Shown here piece after piece: positions 21,137 to 33,286 of a DNA stretch of 64,000 bases. Within the stretch, counting starts at the first letter, position 1; each line of letters opens with the position of its first letter. The stretch comes from Amyloporia xantha (lineage: Eukaryota; Basidiomycota; Agaricomycetes; Polyporales; Adustoporiaceae), in NCBI GenBank assembly GCA_036971615.1, contig JAYKKR010000007.1, positions 248,001 through 312,000 of the forward strand. Reading direction: 5' to 3'. Under the pieces are notes generated by a model, which had not been told where the DNA came from, searched no databases, and saw nothing but the letters and a program-made list of their open reading frames with translations. The position numbers were made by a program, and so were the translations under genes.

Positions 21137-23962
21137 ATGTCCGACAACGACTCTCAGACCTTCGAGGGCGTGCCCCTCAGCCAGCTCTTCCCCGAGGAGA
21201 AGGCCGGTTGGGCAGGGTCGGTCCTTCCCCTTCCCCTTCTGTCCTTCCACCGCTCACTTCGCCGTCTCGTAGGTACGTAGAATGGGAGAACGAGCCTGCC
21301 CGCAAGGAAGTCGCCCGCAGGATCCTCAGCACCAAGAAGTTCACCCCCAGTCCTGGTACGTTCGCCGCCCCCGTTGCATCGCGCTTCCCTGATCGTCCCC
21401 GTTAACATCTTGCCAGAATTCCAGCTCGAGCCCCTTCCGAAGACGAACCCCGTCCTCATCGGCTACCGCTGGAAGGAATACCACGCCGCCATCGGCCTGC
21501 AGCGCCTCGTCGACTTCAGCTGGCAGACCGTCCTCAAGGAGAAGCCCGACATGATCCACCTCCTCGACTTCCCCTACAACGGCGAGACGCCCCGCACCCC
21601 GCTCATCAAGGACAAGATTACCGACAACAAGTTCCACTTGTGCGTCGTCGGTGCTTCGTCGTCGCTTCTATGAATTGCTGACTGTCGAGCTTTTTCTTGG
21701 CTTCTTTGCCTTCATACTTCGAACTTCTTTTTTTCTATTCCTAATTCTGGCTTCTGACCTCATATATGCGCAACCTTTGTACGTACACCGGCAGCGTGCG
21801 GAATCACGGCGGCGTCCCGGACATCGACGAAGACAAGTACGAGCTCGACATCGGCGGACTCGTCAACAAGCCTGCCCGTATCAGTCTCAAGGACCTCAAG
21901 GACCCCTCCAAGTTCCCGTAAGTTCCACCCCCTTTTTATTTTGCGTCACCTCCGCGTGTATATGCGCATATATGACTGTATGCGTGTCTTGGCCGATGGC
22001 TGAGAAACTGCGTATATGCGGTCCGAACGAGGCCCCAATGCATCGAGGTCGAGACCCGCGAAGCATGAGACGTATCGCTGACGCGCGCTTTTCTTTTCAA
22101 TGGGACGCCAGGCAGATCACGATGACGGTCACGCTGCAGTGCTCCGGCACGCGTCGGATCGAGCAGATACAGGAATACCCCGGCGAAGGCGACGAGCTCA
22201 TCCAGGCTGTGCGTATACCCCTCCTTGCCCTTCTACTCTTCGCTCCTTCGTCGTTCTTGTTTGGTGTGGCGCTGATGCCCGGGTGTCATTTTCATTTTCC
22301 CCTTTCTGGCGGCGGGTGCGGCGGCGTGGATCGAACTCAAATTCGCGATTCGAAATGGACGGCGTATATCAAATTGGAAATTGGGACGGATGGAATCTTC
22401 GGCACGGGCTTGGTTGATACTGGTGATGGTGCCGAATCGGGATGCAGCCGTGGGGCGAGGGCGCTATGTGGGTGTCTAATCGTCCAATGAGCGGTACTCA
22501 TTTTCTAACGGCGGCGTCTGTGCGTTTTTCAATGTCGATGATTCATGCAGCGGCACGGCGGTGTACCGTGGCGTCTCGCTGAAGAAGGTGCTCAAGATCG
22601 CGTGCGGGGGACTGAAGCCCGAAGCGAAGCACATTGAGTTTATTGGGGCGGACACGTACTTCAAGTCAGTTGCTCTGTCTGCATCCTCTTTTTGAATTGT
22701 CGGTCTGATCGGCGTGAATTCTCCTATACGTACTTGTGTTGCGCATCGCTCGCGTATATTCACACCCTGCGTCATTCCACCCGCATATAACTTTTCACTT
22801 CCAGGAAAGGACAGGTATTCAACTACGCCGTCTCCGTGCCACGGCGCAAGGCGCGCCAGGCGGACGAAGTGTTCCTCGCATGGGAGATGAACGGCGAGCC
22901 GCTACCCAAGATGCACGGCTTCCCCCTGCGGGCCGTCGTCACCGGCGTCATCGGCGCGCGCAGCGCCAAGTGGCTCACCAGGATCAATGCGCTGACGGAG
23001 CCGAGTCTGGGCCCGGTGCAGAGCCAGGAGTACCTGTACTTCACGCCGCAGGTGCGCACCCGTCCGCGGGGTACCGCAGGTATCACTAGAAAGACAGGGC
23101 ACTGATCGGGCGGCGCAGATCGGGAAGCACAATGTGAAGTACTCGACCGGATTCTCGATCCAGAACATGCCTGTTTCGTGCGTGGTTCTCTCCGCGCTAT
23201 CTCCGCGGCGGTGCGGGTGCTGACGGTGCGGGGGGTGTAGGAGCGCGATCATATATCCGCAGGACAAGGAGACCATTATCCATGATGGCGCGATCGAGCT
23301 GACCGGCTGGGCGTACAGCGGCGGCGGGAACTTTGTGGAGCGCGTCGAGGTCTCGCCGGACGGGTGCGTGTGCATTTCATTGTCCTGTCGGAGGTCGGGG
23401 ATTTACGCTGACACGACGAAATCGGTGCATAGCGGACACATCTGGTACGCGGTCAAGCCGGAGGATCTGACTGAGAAGGTGCCGCATCTCTCTAAATGAT
23501 TTTTTTGCGGATACGCTGACGCGTGGCGCGATTCGCAGCATTATCACGCCTGGCGTCTGTGGAAGATCAAAGTGCCTTGTGACGCGGAGGGCTGGATCGA
23601 GTTCTGCGTGCGCACGTGGGACTCGTCGTGCAACACAGAGCCGACGTTCGTGCGCTCTGCGTGGAAGTGAGTGTCGATTGAAATTACCTGCCGTCGCTGT
23701 GACGGCCGTCCCGCTCGCGAATCTTGCTGAACGCGCGCGTGATCATAGCTGGGACCTGCATGTTACGTCTTCGGCGCACCGTATCAAGCTGTACAGCGTG
23801 AACAAATCGAGGCCCGCGACGGCTCAGCGCTTGGCCAAGTATGCGGCGGAGGGCAAGTCGTTCACGCCGCTCACCGAGCCGACGGAGATGGCGCTGGAGG
23901 ACATGAACGACTTCCTCGAGCATATGCGGCAGAACCCGCGGGAGCCGCGCACGGAGAATTAG
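21137..23962 (+). CDS. SUOX: Sulfite oxidase (molybdopterin type), 13 exons
   Basis: Molybdenum-cofactor oxidase that turns sulfite into sulfate, detoxifying sulfite from cysteine breakdown. Thirteen exons (21137-21216, 21273-21355, 21417-21639, 21795-21917, 22112-22208, 22448-22467, 22551-22664, 22805-23051, 23119-23177, 23241-23363, 23433-23478, 23539-23666, 23749-23962) keep phase to 518 residues. The Mo-pterin domain shows EFQLEPLPKTNPVLIGYRW, VRNHGGVPDID and the Mo-ligand Cys in TLQCSGTRRIEQI, then PWGEGAIGTAVYRGVSLK. The C-terminal dimerisation domain follows (ELTGWAYSGGG, EPTFVRSAWNWDLH). There is no cytochrome b5 domain, so it resembles plant and fungal heme-free forms rather than animal SUOX or nitrate reductase. 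Exon 6 is only 20 nt and encodes PWGEGAI. No obvious targeting peptide. Confidence 0.93.
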
Positions 23963-24333
23963 ATGCGTGCGCGTGAGGGTTGGCGTTCTTGCAGTGGTGT
24001 TGGCGTTCGCAGCGAATGATCGTGTTGGTGGCCTTGTATTTTGTAATGGTTTTGTAAAAGAACATGTTCAGTAGGAAACGAAAAATGTACACTGGTTAGC
24101 CATGGGTATGTCTTCACGCCATGTGAGTGTGGATTAGGTTCATTTCAGGTGAAAAGATAAATTCCGATTGGGTGTATCCAGGACGGGATTAGGACTAAGA
24201 CGTTTATACACACAGGTAGAGTAAGAACGACGACAGCAACGGGAGTCAAACGCGACGATAACACAGGGCATAAGCGTGACGATCATGACCACCCATCTAT
24301 AGCAACAGCACATTACCCTTCTTCGTTAGTTAC
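23963..24333. other. Convergent intergenic region
   Basis: The 3' flanks of sulfite oxidase (+) and the importin gene (-) meet here. No gene or clear hairpin terminator was seen. Confidence 0.5.
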
Positions 24334-27300
24334 TTAGTGCGTACCCTGCACTTCCGTGCTTTTCTCTTCCGCTATGCGCATCACCTCCATCAGCAGCGTC
24401 TGCTGCTCGGTCGTGAGCGACGTCGTCGCCAGCTGGTAGCTCGGCGCGTTCTTCATTTGGAACGCTGCGGACAACGTCGCGACGGCGTCAGAATGGTGAG
24501 ACGCAAGAAACAGTGGGAGGTAGCCCTCACCGGTCAGAGCCTGCTTGAAGGAGGCATAAGGGTCGACATGGTCGAGAGGGCTCAGATAGCCGAGCTCCTC
24601 GTCAATGTCGGATTCCTCGGATGTATCGGACGTGTCGTCTCCTGCCGCTTGCCTCTGGGATTTCTCGCGTAGACGTGCGCCCTGAATGCATCGAACGTGA
24701 CGATATGGTCAGATTCTTGGGCACAGGAAGAGAATGAGCGAAAAATCCCACCTCGTTCGCCAACATCTCCATATATGCCGAGTCTTCGTCCCAAACATCG
24801 TCTGCGAGGAGCGATTAACTTCAAGGTCAATTAGCGAAGACCGGACAATCGTACCATCATCCTCGTTCAGGTTGAAGAACTTCCCGTCGTCCGCATCAGT
24901 CTCATCGTCTGAGTCAGCCTGGAACGCCTCCTCCAACTCCTTACGTGCTGTGGCGAACCGTCAGCAACAAGTCAACTCCACCGGGTGAAAAAACACACCT
25001 TCAATCGCCTTCGGCAAGTCCTTGAAGATGCGCAGCGCACCCGCGACGATGCCCGGCCACCCGCCCTTAACTGTCTCGGGGATCTGCGCCGGGTCCATCT
25101 CGAGCAACGCGCACAGCGCCATGATGCTCAGCTTCTTGTCATGCACGCGCGGGAGCCGGTTTTCCGCGTTGATCGCCTCGAACCACTTGTCGAAGAACGC
25201 GCGCGCGGTGCCCGTGCCCGCGGCCTCCATGATGTGCAACGTCGCGGCGGGGTTGTAGAGGACGGCATTGACGAGCACCTCCAGGTTCGCGAGCCGGAGC
25301 GAGGAGGTAATTGCAACGTCGACGACGTTCAGCGCGGTGGCAATGATGGGCTGCAGAGCCTGTTGTAGATGCGCCTCGGTGAGCGGGAGAGGACGGGAGG
25401 GTAAAAATGGCAATCACTAACATCATCGACATGCCCGCGCAAGTTGAGCATGAGGGACTCTGCAAGCTTGCAGCCATTCACGGCGTCGTTCTCGCCTAAA
25501 TGTTCGCTGTTGATGGAGGTCGTGTAGATGTCGAGGATCATCTGTCTGTAGTCGGCGCGGGCCTTGAAGACATCCGTACCATATGAGAGGAAGTTGTCCA
25601 GACTCGGCAGCATCTCTGCGCGACGGCCACGAGTCGTCAGGAACGCGGACGAAAGGAGCGGTAAGTGCGGCCCTCACCATCCAAGAAGTCAATAGCGTCG
25701 GACTTGAACATCTTGTACGTCAGCTCGTACACCGGCCACATGTTGGGCGAGATGGCGCGCAGCTTGAAGGTGAGACTGTCCACCAGATCATACATGTTGT
25801 CGAACAAGTCTAAGCCACATGAATATGCGTCAGTACGGATCTCGCTGGTCGACCGAAGGGCAGCGCACCAAGCAACTTGTTTTCGAGAGTGAACACAATA
25901 ATGGGGATGATAATCTCCTGGATCTGCGCGAGGATTTCTGGGGAGGAGTCGACGGACCCGACGATCTGTATGGCAAATTTCAGTGATATGATGCTTGGCT
26001 TGAAAAAACTGACATACGGTAGCAATCGTCTTTGCGACACCCATGGCCGCGAATGTCTTGTCCTCGCTTGAGTCGCTGTCCATCAGGGTGTCCAGGTCGA
26101 TCTCCCGATCGCCCGTCTCGTCAGCGGTGATACTCTCTCTTGCAAGACGAGTATATGTCTCGCACTGCGGATGAGCGTGAGCACAAACTACATGCTACAT
26201 AGGAACTGATACGTACCAGGCGGGAAGTCAGTTCTGCTGCAACCGGTAACAATTCGTTGTGATACTGTTCAACCATGGTTTCCATACAAGAGTTCAGAAT
26301 GTCCAGGTCTGTCTCCTCCGACAATCTCAGCAACGCTGTTCAACACGTCTCAGTACAACGTGCCAAAGGAAATAGGCGGAATTGGGCTGACTCTGTATAA
26401 CTTTCCCGACTTGAGGAGCAACAGCTGCCTTGACTGAGGACGAAGTCAATACAGCTCCCAGATTTCAAACGGCTTTCCTACCGGTTGCGTGGATGGTAAT
26501 CATCTCGGTGAGAGCGAGGCAGCCTTGAACACGAACGGGCAATTCGGGATCATCAAGACACGCTGCAACGGCCGTGAAATGTTGGCTGAGGATCTATAGT
26601 GGCCTCGTCGAATTAGTGAGTTCACATGCGAAGGATGCCGAGTCATACCTCGTCAGTAGACCATTTCAGGTTGGCTTTCTCGACTGTGCCGAGGACCTCG
26701 CAGGCCTGCAAAAGATATTAGCATCAATGCAAATAAATTGAGTAAATAAAATTACAATGGCTCTCAGGTATGGCTCATGGCTGGAGAACTCAGGGAGCAC
26801 ATGCTGCACCATAAACTGCTCCATGCTATTTTTTACCTCGGGGTGGCGCATGATGAAGGGACCCAGCGCGGCTGTCATGTTGAGGGCACCAAATCGCTGG
26901 GCGGGGGCGGGTTTTCTGGCAGTGTCAAGCCCGGATGTCAGCACATCACCTGCGAATTACTAACGGGTACGTACGATTGGAGTACTCGGTTGATGAAGCC
27001 GAGGATAGGCAAGAATGTCGTCTTGGTCCTGTTGCTGGCGAGTGAGAAGAGGAATGATGTAGCGGCTGAAACCGGCGTGTCAAAGTTCTCGTATTCGTCT
27101 GCCATAGCTGTCAGTACTTTTTGCGATCAACGGGTGATCGGGTCGAATACGCACCAACAGATGTGCGAACATAATCTACTGGGTCTGTATTCCACTGCTC
27201 CTGCTTCGCAGATGTGAACGATAATTGTGGGAAGACGTAGGACGAGACCAGCGTTTCAAAATGTGGCTTGAGCATCGCCCATGTCGACTTGGGCTTCACG

Positions 27301-28549
27301 CTGGGAGATATATTTATTGCCTGCGTCCTCGACGATAAGATAGCGACGTACCATTCGGTGAAAAACGTGAAGATTTGATATTGGCATTTCCGCGATAACC
27401 AAGCCTGGCCAGAAACGTACAGTTCGACCTGTTGCAGATAAATCTTGAAGATCTCAGGAGCAAAGGTGGACACGAAATGCTGCGCGAATTGACCAAATTC
27501 CTTCTGCATTGAGCTCGGCAGCTGCGAGGGATTACCGAAGCGGTGAAACAGACGGCCGAGAATGCCGTATGCCCACTTCTTGGCTTTCCACCATTCGCTG
27601 CGCTCGCGGTCGTCCTCATCCTCGGGGACTACATCCTTAGGGATCTGCAAGTTGACAACCTGGAACAGTAAGCGTCCCCACGGGACGATGCTATCTGCGC
27701 TCTGCTGGTGAGTGCTCAGGTGAAGCACGATGCTCGTCTTGTAGGTTTTGAGAATCATATGTAGCATAAAAGGAATCTCTGCAGATGCATTTGCCGGAGG
27801 CGTTGAGATGAGTTGAGACGCGATGGTCACTAGCGTCGGAAACAGATCCGCTACCAGACGGGGCAAAATGTCATTGTTCTGCCGGAAACTAGCCACGGTC
27901 CGGGATTAGTGTATCACCCAGCGGATATCACAAATTACGCACCGGAACGCCCGGACAATCTCCAAAGCAGCAACGCAGCCCGCAGTGACCTCACGGATGT
28001 CGCTGCTCGCAAGAAGCCGCTTCACGTCATCGAGGAGAGTCGGCCAGTTCTCCGGAAAGTCGCGCGAAACTATGTTTTTGAGCGTGTTCGCGAGTTGCAC
28101 CCTAATGAGACTGGAAGCAGACGCTGCGAGGAGAGGTAAAATGGAGGCTTTGAGCGCGCTACGATCCGAAGGCGGAATCGGGACTTGATCGGGACGCTGA
28201 TGAGCAGAGTCGACGTAGTACGATGTGTGGACGCGGTTCTTCAAGTAGACCGCGCCTGCTTGCCGGGTAGCACTGCAGAGTAGAATAGCCCGATGAGACA
28301 CGACGCGACTAGGTACGCGTGGACGCGTGTATGAGCACGTACAGTTCAACGTTATCGTTCCCGATGATTTGGAGGAGGGCAGTGACCATGCCCTCTTGGG
28401 CACCGATCTAGCGAGCAGTTTCAGGACAGTCGACGCGATCCTCGACGAGCCACACGCACCTTGCGGATCTGCAGCTCTCCTGATTTTTGAACATTGGGGT
28501 CCTGATTGTATGTACTGGCGAAGAGGTTGGACAGGATCTGAAGGTCCAT
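24334..28549 (-). CDS. Importin-7/8 family karyopherin (Nmd5/Sxm1-like), 19 exons
   Basis: Importin-beta superfamily transport receptor that carries cargo such as ribosomal proteins into the nucleus in a Ran-GTP-controlled manner. Nineteen exons from 28549-28460 to 24681-24334 join in phase to 1072 residues, the usual length for this class. The N-terminus MDLQILSNLFASTYNQDPN starts the importin-beta N-domain, followed by QAGAVYLKNRV and IPPSDRSALK. HEAT-like helices follow, with class-typical blocks QRFGALNMTAALGPFI, MRHPEVK, WSTDEIL, KVIQTLLRLSEETDLDI and LFDNMYDLVDSLTFKL. The C-terminal acidic stretch ADSDDETDADDGKFF precedes DDVWDEDSAYMEMLANE, also typical. All introns are GT-AG. It converges on sulfite oxidase. 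Confidence 0.93.
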
Positions 28550-29027
28550 CTTAGGAGAGTGGCACCAGGCGTGAACAGATCTTGGCTAGTGGAACAGGCA
28601 ATTTAAGAGGAAGCTGGAGGGTATGAAACGGGAGGGTATAAGTACAAGGAGATGGTGCGTAGAGCAGGTAGCCCTGCAAAAATTTGTGGCCGTTCGCGGT
28701 GTGACGGAAAACGCGTGCACGCGTTCCGCTTGTGCAGTCGATCACTCGCACGGGGCCACCCTCAGACGGCTCAGTGCTCTCTTTGACTGGGGACAATGCC
28801 GTCTCCCCCTATATCGTTGTATATCAATGCCCACCATTACCAGTATCACCAATACACAGACATGGCATCCTAGGCATCTTGACATGAAACTCGACTGCGA
28901 AACATATATTTATGTTGTTCATTCCCAAAGTCGCTTAGAATGTGCAAGGCGTCATCTATCATTTCGCAGATAGCTCACATATATATGTAGTCATAGGGTA
29001 TGTACAACACGTAAGTAGACAAACGCA
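28550..29027. other. Intergenic, importin promoter side
   Basis: Lies between the importin start (28549) and the DSC3 stop (29028), both on the minus strand. No gene recognised. Confidence 0.5.
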
Positions 29028-30169
29028 TCAAGGCAAGGTCAGGAGGTACGTCCAGACCCCAAATATGACGTTCAGGATAAATCCTACTGCGATGCCCATC
29101 TTCATGGTACTCCTACACGACACACCGATCACGCGAGGCAGAGATACCAGTTAGCTCACCAGAGACACCACCCCAGAAAACATGAGTACTGACGAGAAGA
29201 CGACACTACTTGTCACTGGATGTTCACTGCCGTCCTCCCAGAAGACGGCCGGTTTAGGACTGCTGACAAAGAAGAAGGGTATCAAGGGGAAGAAAAATCC
29301 TACGACGACCCCGTTCATAATAGTCGACATGGTGCGAGAAGAGGATTGGGATAGCGACGCTCCTCCGCCGTTGTCAAACGAGTCAATCCATTGCTCCTCG
29401 AGCGCACGGGCGTACTCGTCAACTGCGTTAATATCGGATGAGCCAATGGAAGACTGCAAGACCGACATGAATGGGGAAATCACCCACACTCTTCGTCATC
29501 GGCGAAGTCCTGGTCGATATAGTCACCTGCCGAATTGGCATGGAACTGCAACCGGATATTGGCAATGTCCTGTTCGGAGAAGCCAGTGGCTGCGAGCCTA
29601 TCAAATCCTCTCAGTGGCTTGAGCTGAGCTGACTGTTTGGGAATGCGATAAGAGCTGCATTTGGTCAAATTGAAGAACTACGGTCATGTACCTGCACTTG
29701 GCTTTCTTCCTCTTCGCCGTCTGTCATCTGCGGGCCGACGGAACAGTGCAGCCATGTGGTGCTTGGATTTCGTTCTCTGGCCCCCTCGCTGTCAGTACCA
29801 CCATCAGCGGCGCGGTTCTGCCGCTGCTCTAACGATGCGAGGCGGACGTAGAGCGGAGTGCTATCTGCCAATAGCTGCCCTGAGAGAATCAGTTTGAGGC
29901 GTCTGTCCTTCAACTGAGGCCTGGCATTACGAATCTAGAAGCAAGATAACAGTAAGTTAGGATTGTCGCAGCTTCACAGCAGACGCACGTACTCCTCTTT
30001 TGACGTCTCGGATAGTATCCTCATGTGCAACCTGTAATGTCAAGTCTGGAATTCCCTCCGTGAAACGAACAATCAGGTCTTTCGCAGCCGGTTGCGAGTC
30101 ATGCTCAGCATGCTCAGCCTCAGTGGCTCGCTGTTTGCCTTTAGCTTTCTCGCTGAGAATTCCGGCCAT
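29028..30169 (-). CDS. dsc3: DSC E3 ubiquitin ligase complex subunit 3
   Basis: Subunit of the Golgi/ER Dsc E3 ligase, which in fission yeast activates the sterol-sensing factor Sre1 by ubiquitin-dependent cleavage. Five exons (30169-29993, 29934-29692, 29632-29488, 29422-29194, 29112-29028) give 292 residues. An N-terminal ubiquitin-like fold (DUF2407) is visible as LIVRFTEGIPDLTLQV, then RRLKLILSGQLL. The C-terminal domain has RGFDRLAATGFSEQDI, ALEEQWIDSFDN and two membrane segments, VVVGFFFPLIPFFFV and IAVGFILNVIFGVWTYLL, flanking KPAVFWEDGSE. The third intron was placed so that DYIDQDFADDEE stays coding and joins EYARALEEQW in phase. It is divergent with KIN17 across 276 bp. Confidence 0.9.
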
Positions 30170-30445
30170 CTGTTGTACGAGGCAGATGAGAGTGAAGAGG
30201 GTGAATTGCGAAGAACTTGGCTTGAGCCAAGTGTCATGCCTTGGATCGGACGCATAATCCAATCGGAGTTTCGGGAATTTAATTTAATCTCTCTGCTTGA
30301 GGCGAAAATGCTTAGTCCGATTTGACATCCGCCTCCGTGGCTCGCGGGCTCGGAGCTCCCAAGCTTGTCCCGAGCTGCACCTCGAGCTGATTACAGAACA
30401 TCACCCACCTCACTCGTCAAGACAGAATAACAGACTCTATCCATC
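30170..30445. promoter_or_regulatory. Bidirectional promoter of dsc3 and KIN17
   Basis: Only 276 bp separate the start codons of two divergently transcribed conserved genes, so both promoters and 5' leaders must lie here. No TATA element was obvious. Confidence 0.6.
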
Positions 30446-31409
30446 ATGCCTCGAGCAGAAGGTAAGTCGTGTGTATTATGCGTCTTTGGTCTGATTAATA
30501 AATCCTATTCTAGTCGGAACTCCGAAATACCTCGCCAATAAGATGAAGGCCAAGGGCCTTCAGCGATTGCGATGGTACTGCCAAGTCTGCCAGAAGCAGT
30601 GTCGGGACGAGAACGGATTCAAGTGTCATGCTCAGTCCGAGTCGCATCTGCGTCAGATGCTTGTAGTAGGCGAGAACGCAGGGCGACACATCGCCGACTT
30701 CTCCTCTCAGTTCCAGCATGACTTTGTCACGCTACTTTCACGGCGGTTCGGTACAAAGCGGGTGAAGGCGAACACGGTCTACCAGGAGTTTATCCAAGAC
30801 CGGAATCACCAGCATATGAACTCCACGCGCTGGGTGACGTTGACGGAGTTTGTGAAGCACCTCGGTCGGACGGGTGTAGCTAGGGTGGACGAGACAGAGA
30901 AGGGGTGGTTCCTTGCATGGATAGACAGCAGCCCCAAGGCACTGGCCAAGCAGGTACGTGATAATGTTTCTGCGATCGTCTCCTCGATGCTTATTTGGCG
31001 TGCTGTCACACAGGAAGCGTCAATGAAGAAGGAACGAGCTACAATGTCGGATGAGCAACGAGAGCGTATGCTGATTGCAGAGCAGATTGAGCGTGCAGCG
31101 ACTACTGCTGGTCCCTCTGAGCCTTCACCACCTCCCGTTGAGGAGGGTCTAAAGCGCGATGAAGGGACCGAGAAGGTCGTGCTTTCCCTTGCCCCCAAAG
31201 CACCCGCAGCTACTTCTGTGGCGTCGTCTGGTATCTCAGGGGGCCTGAAGCTCAATCCATTGAAGCCTGCTGTCAACCCGTTGAAGGCAGGTGTCAATCC
31301 ATTGAAGCGACCTAATGTCTTCAAGGCCGCGGCCGCATCTCCAACGCCACCAATTACAACGTCGACGGATGTGGATAAGAGTAACGGGAAAAGAGAGAAG
31401 CTCCGATGA
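30446..31409 (+). CDS. KIN17: KIN17-like DNA/RNA-binding protein
   Basis: Conserved nuclear zinc-finger protein with roles in DNA replication/repair and pre-mRNA processing (Rts2 in yeast). Exons 30446-30461, 30514-30953 and 31014-31409 give 283 residues. It starts MPRAEVGTPKYLANKMKAKG, then a C2H2 finger (WYCQVCQKQCRDENGFKCH). The Kin17 winged-helix domain follows (FGTKRVKANTVYQEFI, STRWVTLTEFVKHLG, WFLAWID). A coiled, charged region and an NPLK repeat region lead to RPNVFK. The 60-nt second intron is itself an open multiple of three. The frame stops at 31409, but the family's C-terminal block (MTAAERLIFEEQ, ERKRRRMERD) continues in another frame to 31483, so one base appears missing near 31389. 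Confidence 0.93.
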
Positions 31410-31805
31410 CGGCGGCGGAAAGACTCATATTTGAAGAACAGGAGAGGAAGCGGAGACGTATGGAAAGGGACACTCTCGCGTAGGGTTGTGCGGTGCACGT
31501 TCGTCGATAGCTGGATGGTATGACACCTGTATCTTTGTTTTGCTGTTGTAATTCTATGTCTACAGCTTCCTTCTACGCAGAGTCCCTGAGCACGCGAGCA
31601 CGGTCCACGCTTTGACATGTTTGGTTAAGCAGAGATATTGGAGCTTGGACCCGCTTTGCAGGCCAAAGCGGTTTGATGTCCCGCCATGGCCCAAGCAAAT
31701 TTCGCTTTGACCCTGTACAGGTCCTATTTGAAGAACACAGAGGTGCCGTGAATCCTATCCCGTCTTCGTGTCTCATACATCCCCAAGACTTCGCTACAGT
31801 CCAAC
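31410..31805. other. KIN17 tail and intergenic
   Basis: The first 74 bases encode the conserved KIN17 C-terminal block in a shifted frame ending at TAG 31481-31483. The rest shows no gene. Confidence 0.6.
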
Positions 31806-32804
31806 ATGCCTAGGGCCAGCTCTGCCGATATTGACCGCAGACCTATTATCTCTCGCCGTATGAACGGACGAATCTTCAAGAGGAATGCTGTACCACCGTT
31901 ATCTCAAAGCGTGGTGCCTCGGACTCGATTCCTTCGTTCGCGTGGACCTCCCCCGGACCCCTCGGGCGCTATGATCTTGCTGCAGACAGATAGTCTAGAC
32001 TACTGTCGACGAGTCCTCCCGGGTACCTATGTCGCTTTTGAACTCGACATGGACTGGATTTCAAACAAGTTCCCAGTCAACTCGCCCGCCAGGAGTTTTC
32101 TGTCCGGGCTCAGAATGCGCCCTCATGTGGGACTGGTAACCAAGTCTTCCGTGGTGCTATTGACGGGCATGCGGCTTGCCGAACTGCTTGAAGTCCGTTA
32201 CGTGGCAGGGATGCCACCGAGCGTGCGTGGCATAGGAGACCATTACATGATGGTTGGGCCCACGACTGTAGCGACACGCGGACCACCCCTGCGGACCACT
32301 TTGCCCCTGCCATTTTCAGACGCGACGCAATGCACGACCATTGGCATCAAGCTTCTAGTCACCCGCTTGTATGGGTCGTCAACCCGCTTCGCCCTGGAGG
32401 GGACGAATTAGACAGATTCGCACAGCAGGTAATCATTGATGAGGCGGACTTGCAGCACAAAGTTCAGACGTGGTCAACCACCGAACTCGAAACGCTCGGC
32501 AAGTATCACATCCCGCGCGCGCATGTGCCTGTGAAGATATGGAGGGATGTGCGACTTGTGCAGCAATTGCAGAACGAGCCCATGTCCTTCATCAACGAGC
32601 TGGCCTTCGTGGAAAAGTGAGTACTCATAGCCATGCCAACTCATTCTTCGCCGACTGACCACTCTTCACAGCTGGTGCAGGTTCTGCAAGAGTCGGATTG
32701 ACCAAGGGAGGACGGCTGGAGTTGTCCAGAGTGTCCCTGCTTTACTTCCTGCCGCTGCTCCGAGCCTCGGTGATAATCGCGAGGAAGCTTCAAGTTATCC
32801 GTGA
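31806..32804 (+). CDS. Unrecognised protein, frame or intron uncertain
   Basis: An open frame from ATG 31806 runs to 32411. A second frame overlaps it and runs, with protein-like composition (DHFAPAIFRRDA, then VWVVNPLRPGGDELDRF), to a clean GTGAGT...CAG intron at 32619-32671. A last exon follows (WCRFCKSRIDQGR) ending at 32804. Joining the first and second frames needs either an intron I could not fix or an added base, as in three other genes here. I recognise no domain. A CxxC-type pair, WCRFC, lies near the end. The 5' frame may itself be wrong. What is supported is coding-like sequence, a real intron and an end; the product is unknown. Confidence 0.4.
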
Positions 32805-33286
32805 TTCGACTTCCATGATTATGATTATGCCTATGACCTAATTTTCGACGTCTATGAGCACCGTAGAGAGATTAACCCTCGTCTGGACGGACTCTCGTTT
32901 TATGAAACCCTGTCTTGATAATATATGCACTTAAAGCCATGCCTGACGTCTACCGATTTCCGCATTCCCATCTGCGTGACTCCCGCGCTCTTCGCAGTTA
33001 CCTTCATCGGTCGCTCCTGATATTTCTCGAAACGACCAAAGTACAAGATGCTTCGCAGTGTGTTAAAGTTCCCTGTCCCCGAGCGCCCGTGCGTCCACTC
33101 GGCGATATCGTGAAGCGAAGCATTCTTCGCCTTGTAATGTAAATGTTTATATGTATCATCGCCGTTGGTGACTTAGATAAAAAATTACATATGCTTTATG
33201 TACATCAATTATTCTTCGTACCCTTACTCCTTTAAGCGGAAACCGCACCCGAATGGGACCCTGAGCGAAGCCCTGCGCCACCAAAC
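32805..33286. other. Convergent intergenic region before ARP6
   Basis: Contains no recognised gene. The 3' ends of the unknown gene (+) and ARP6 (-) meet here. Confidence 0.45.
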
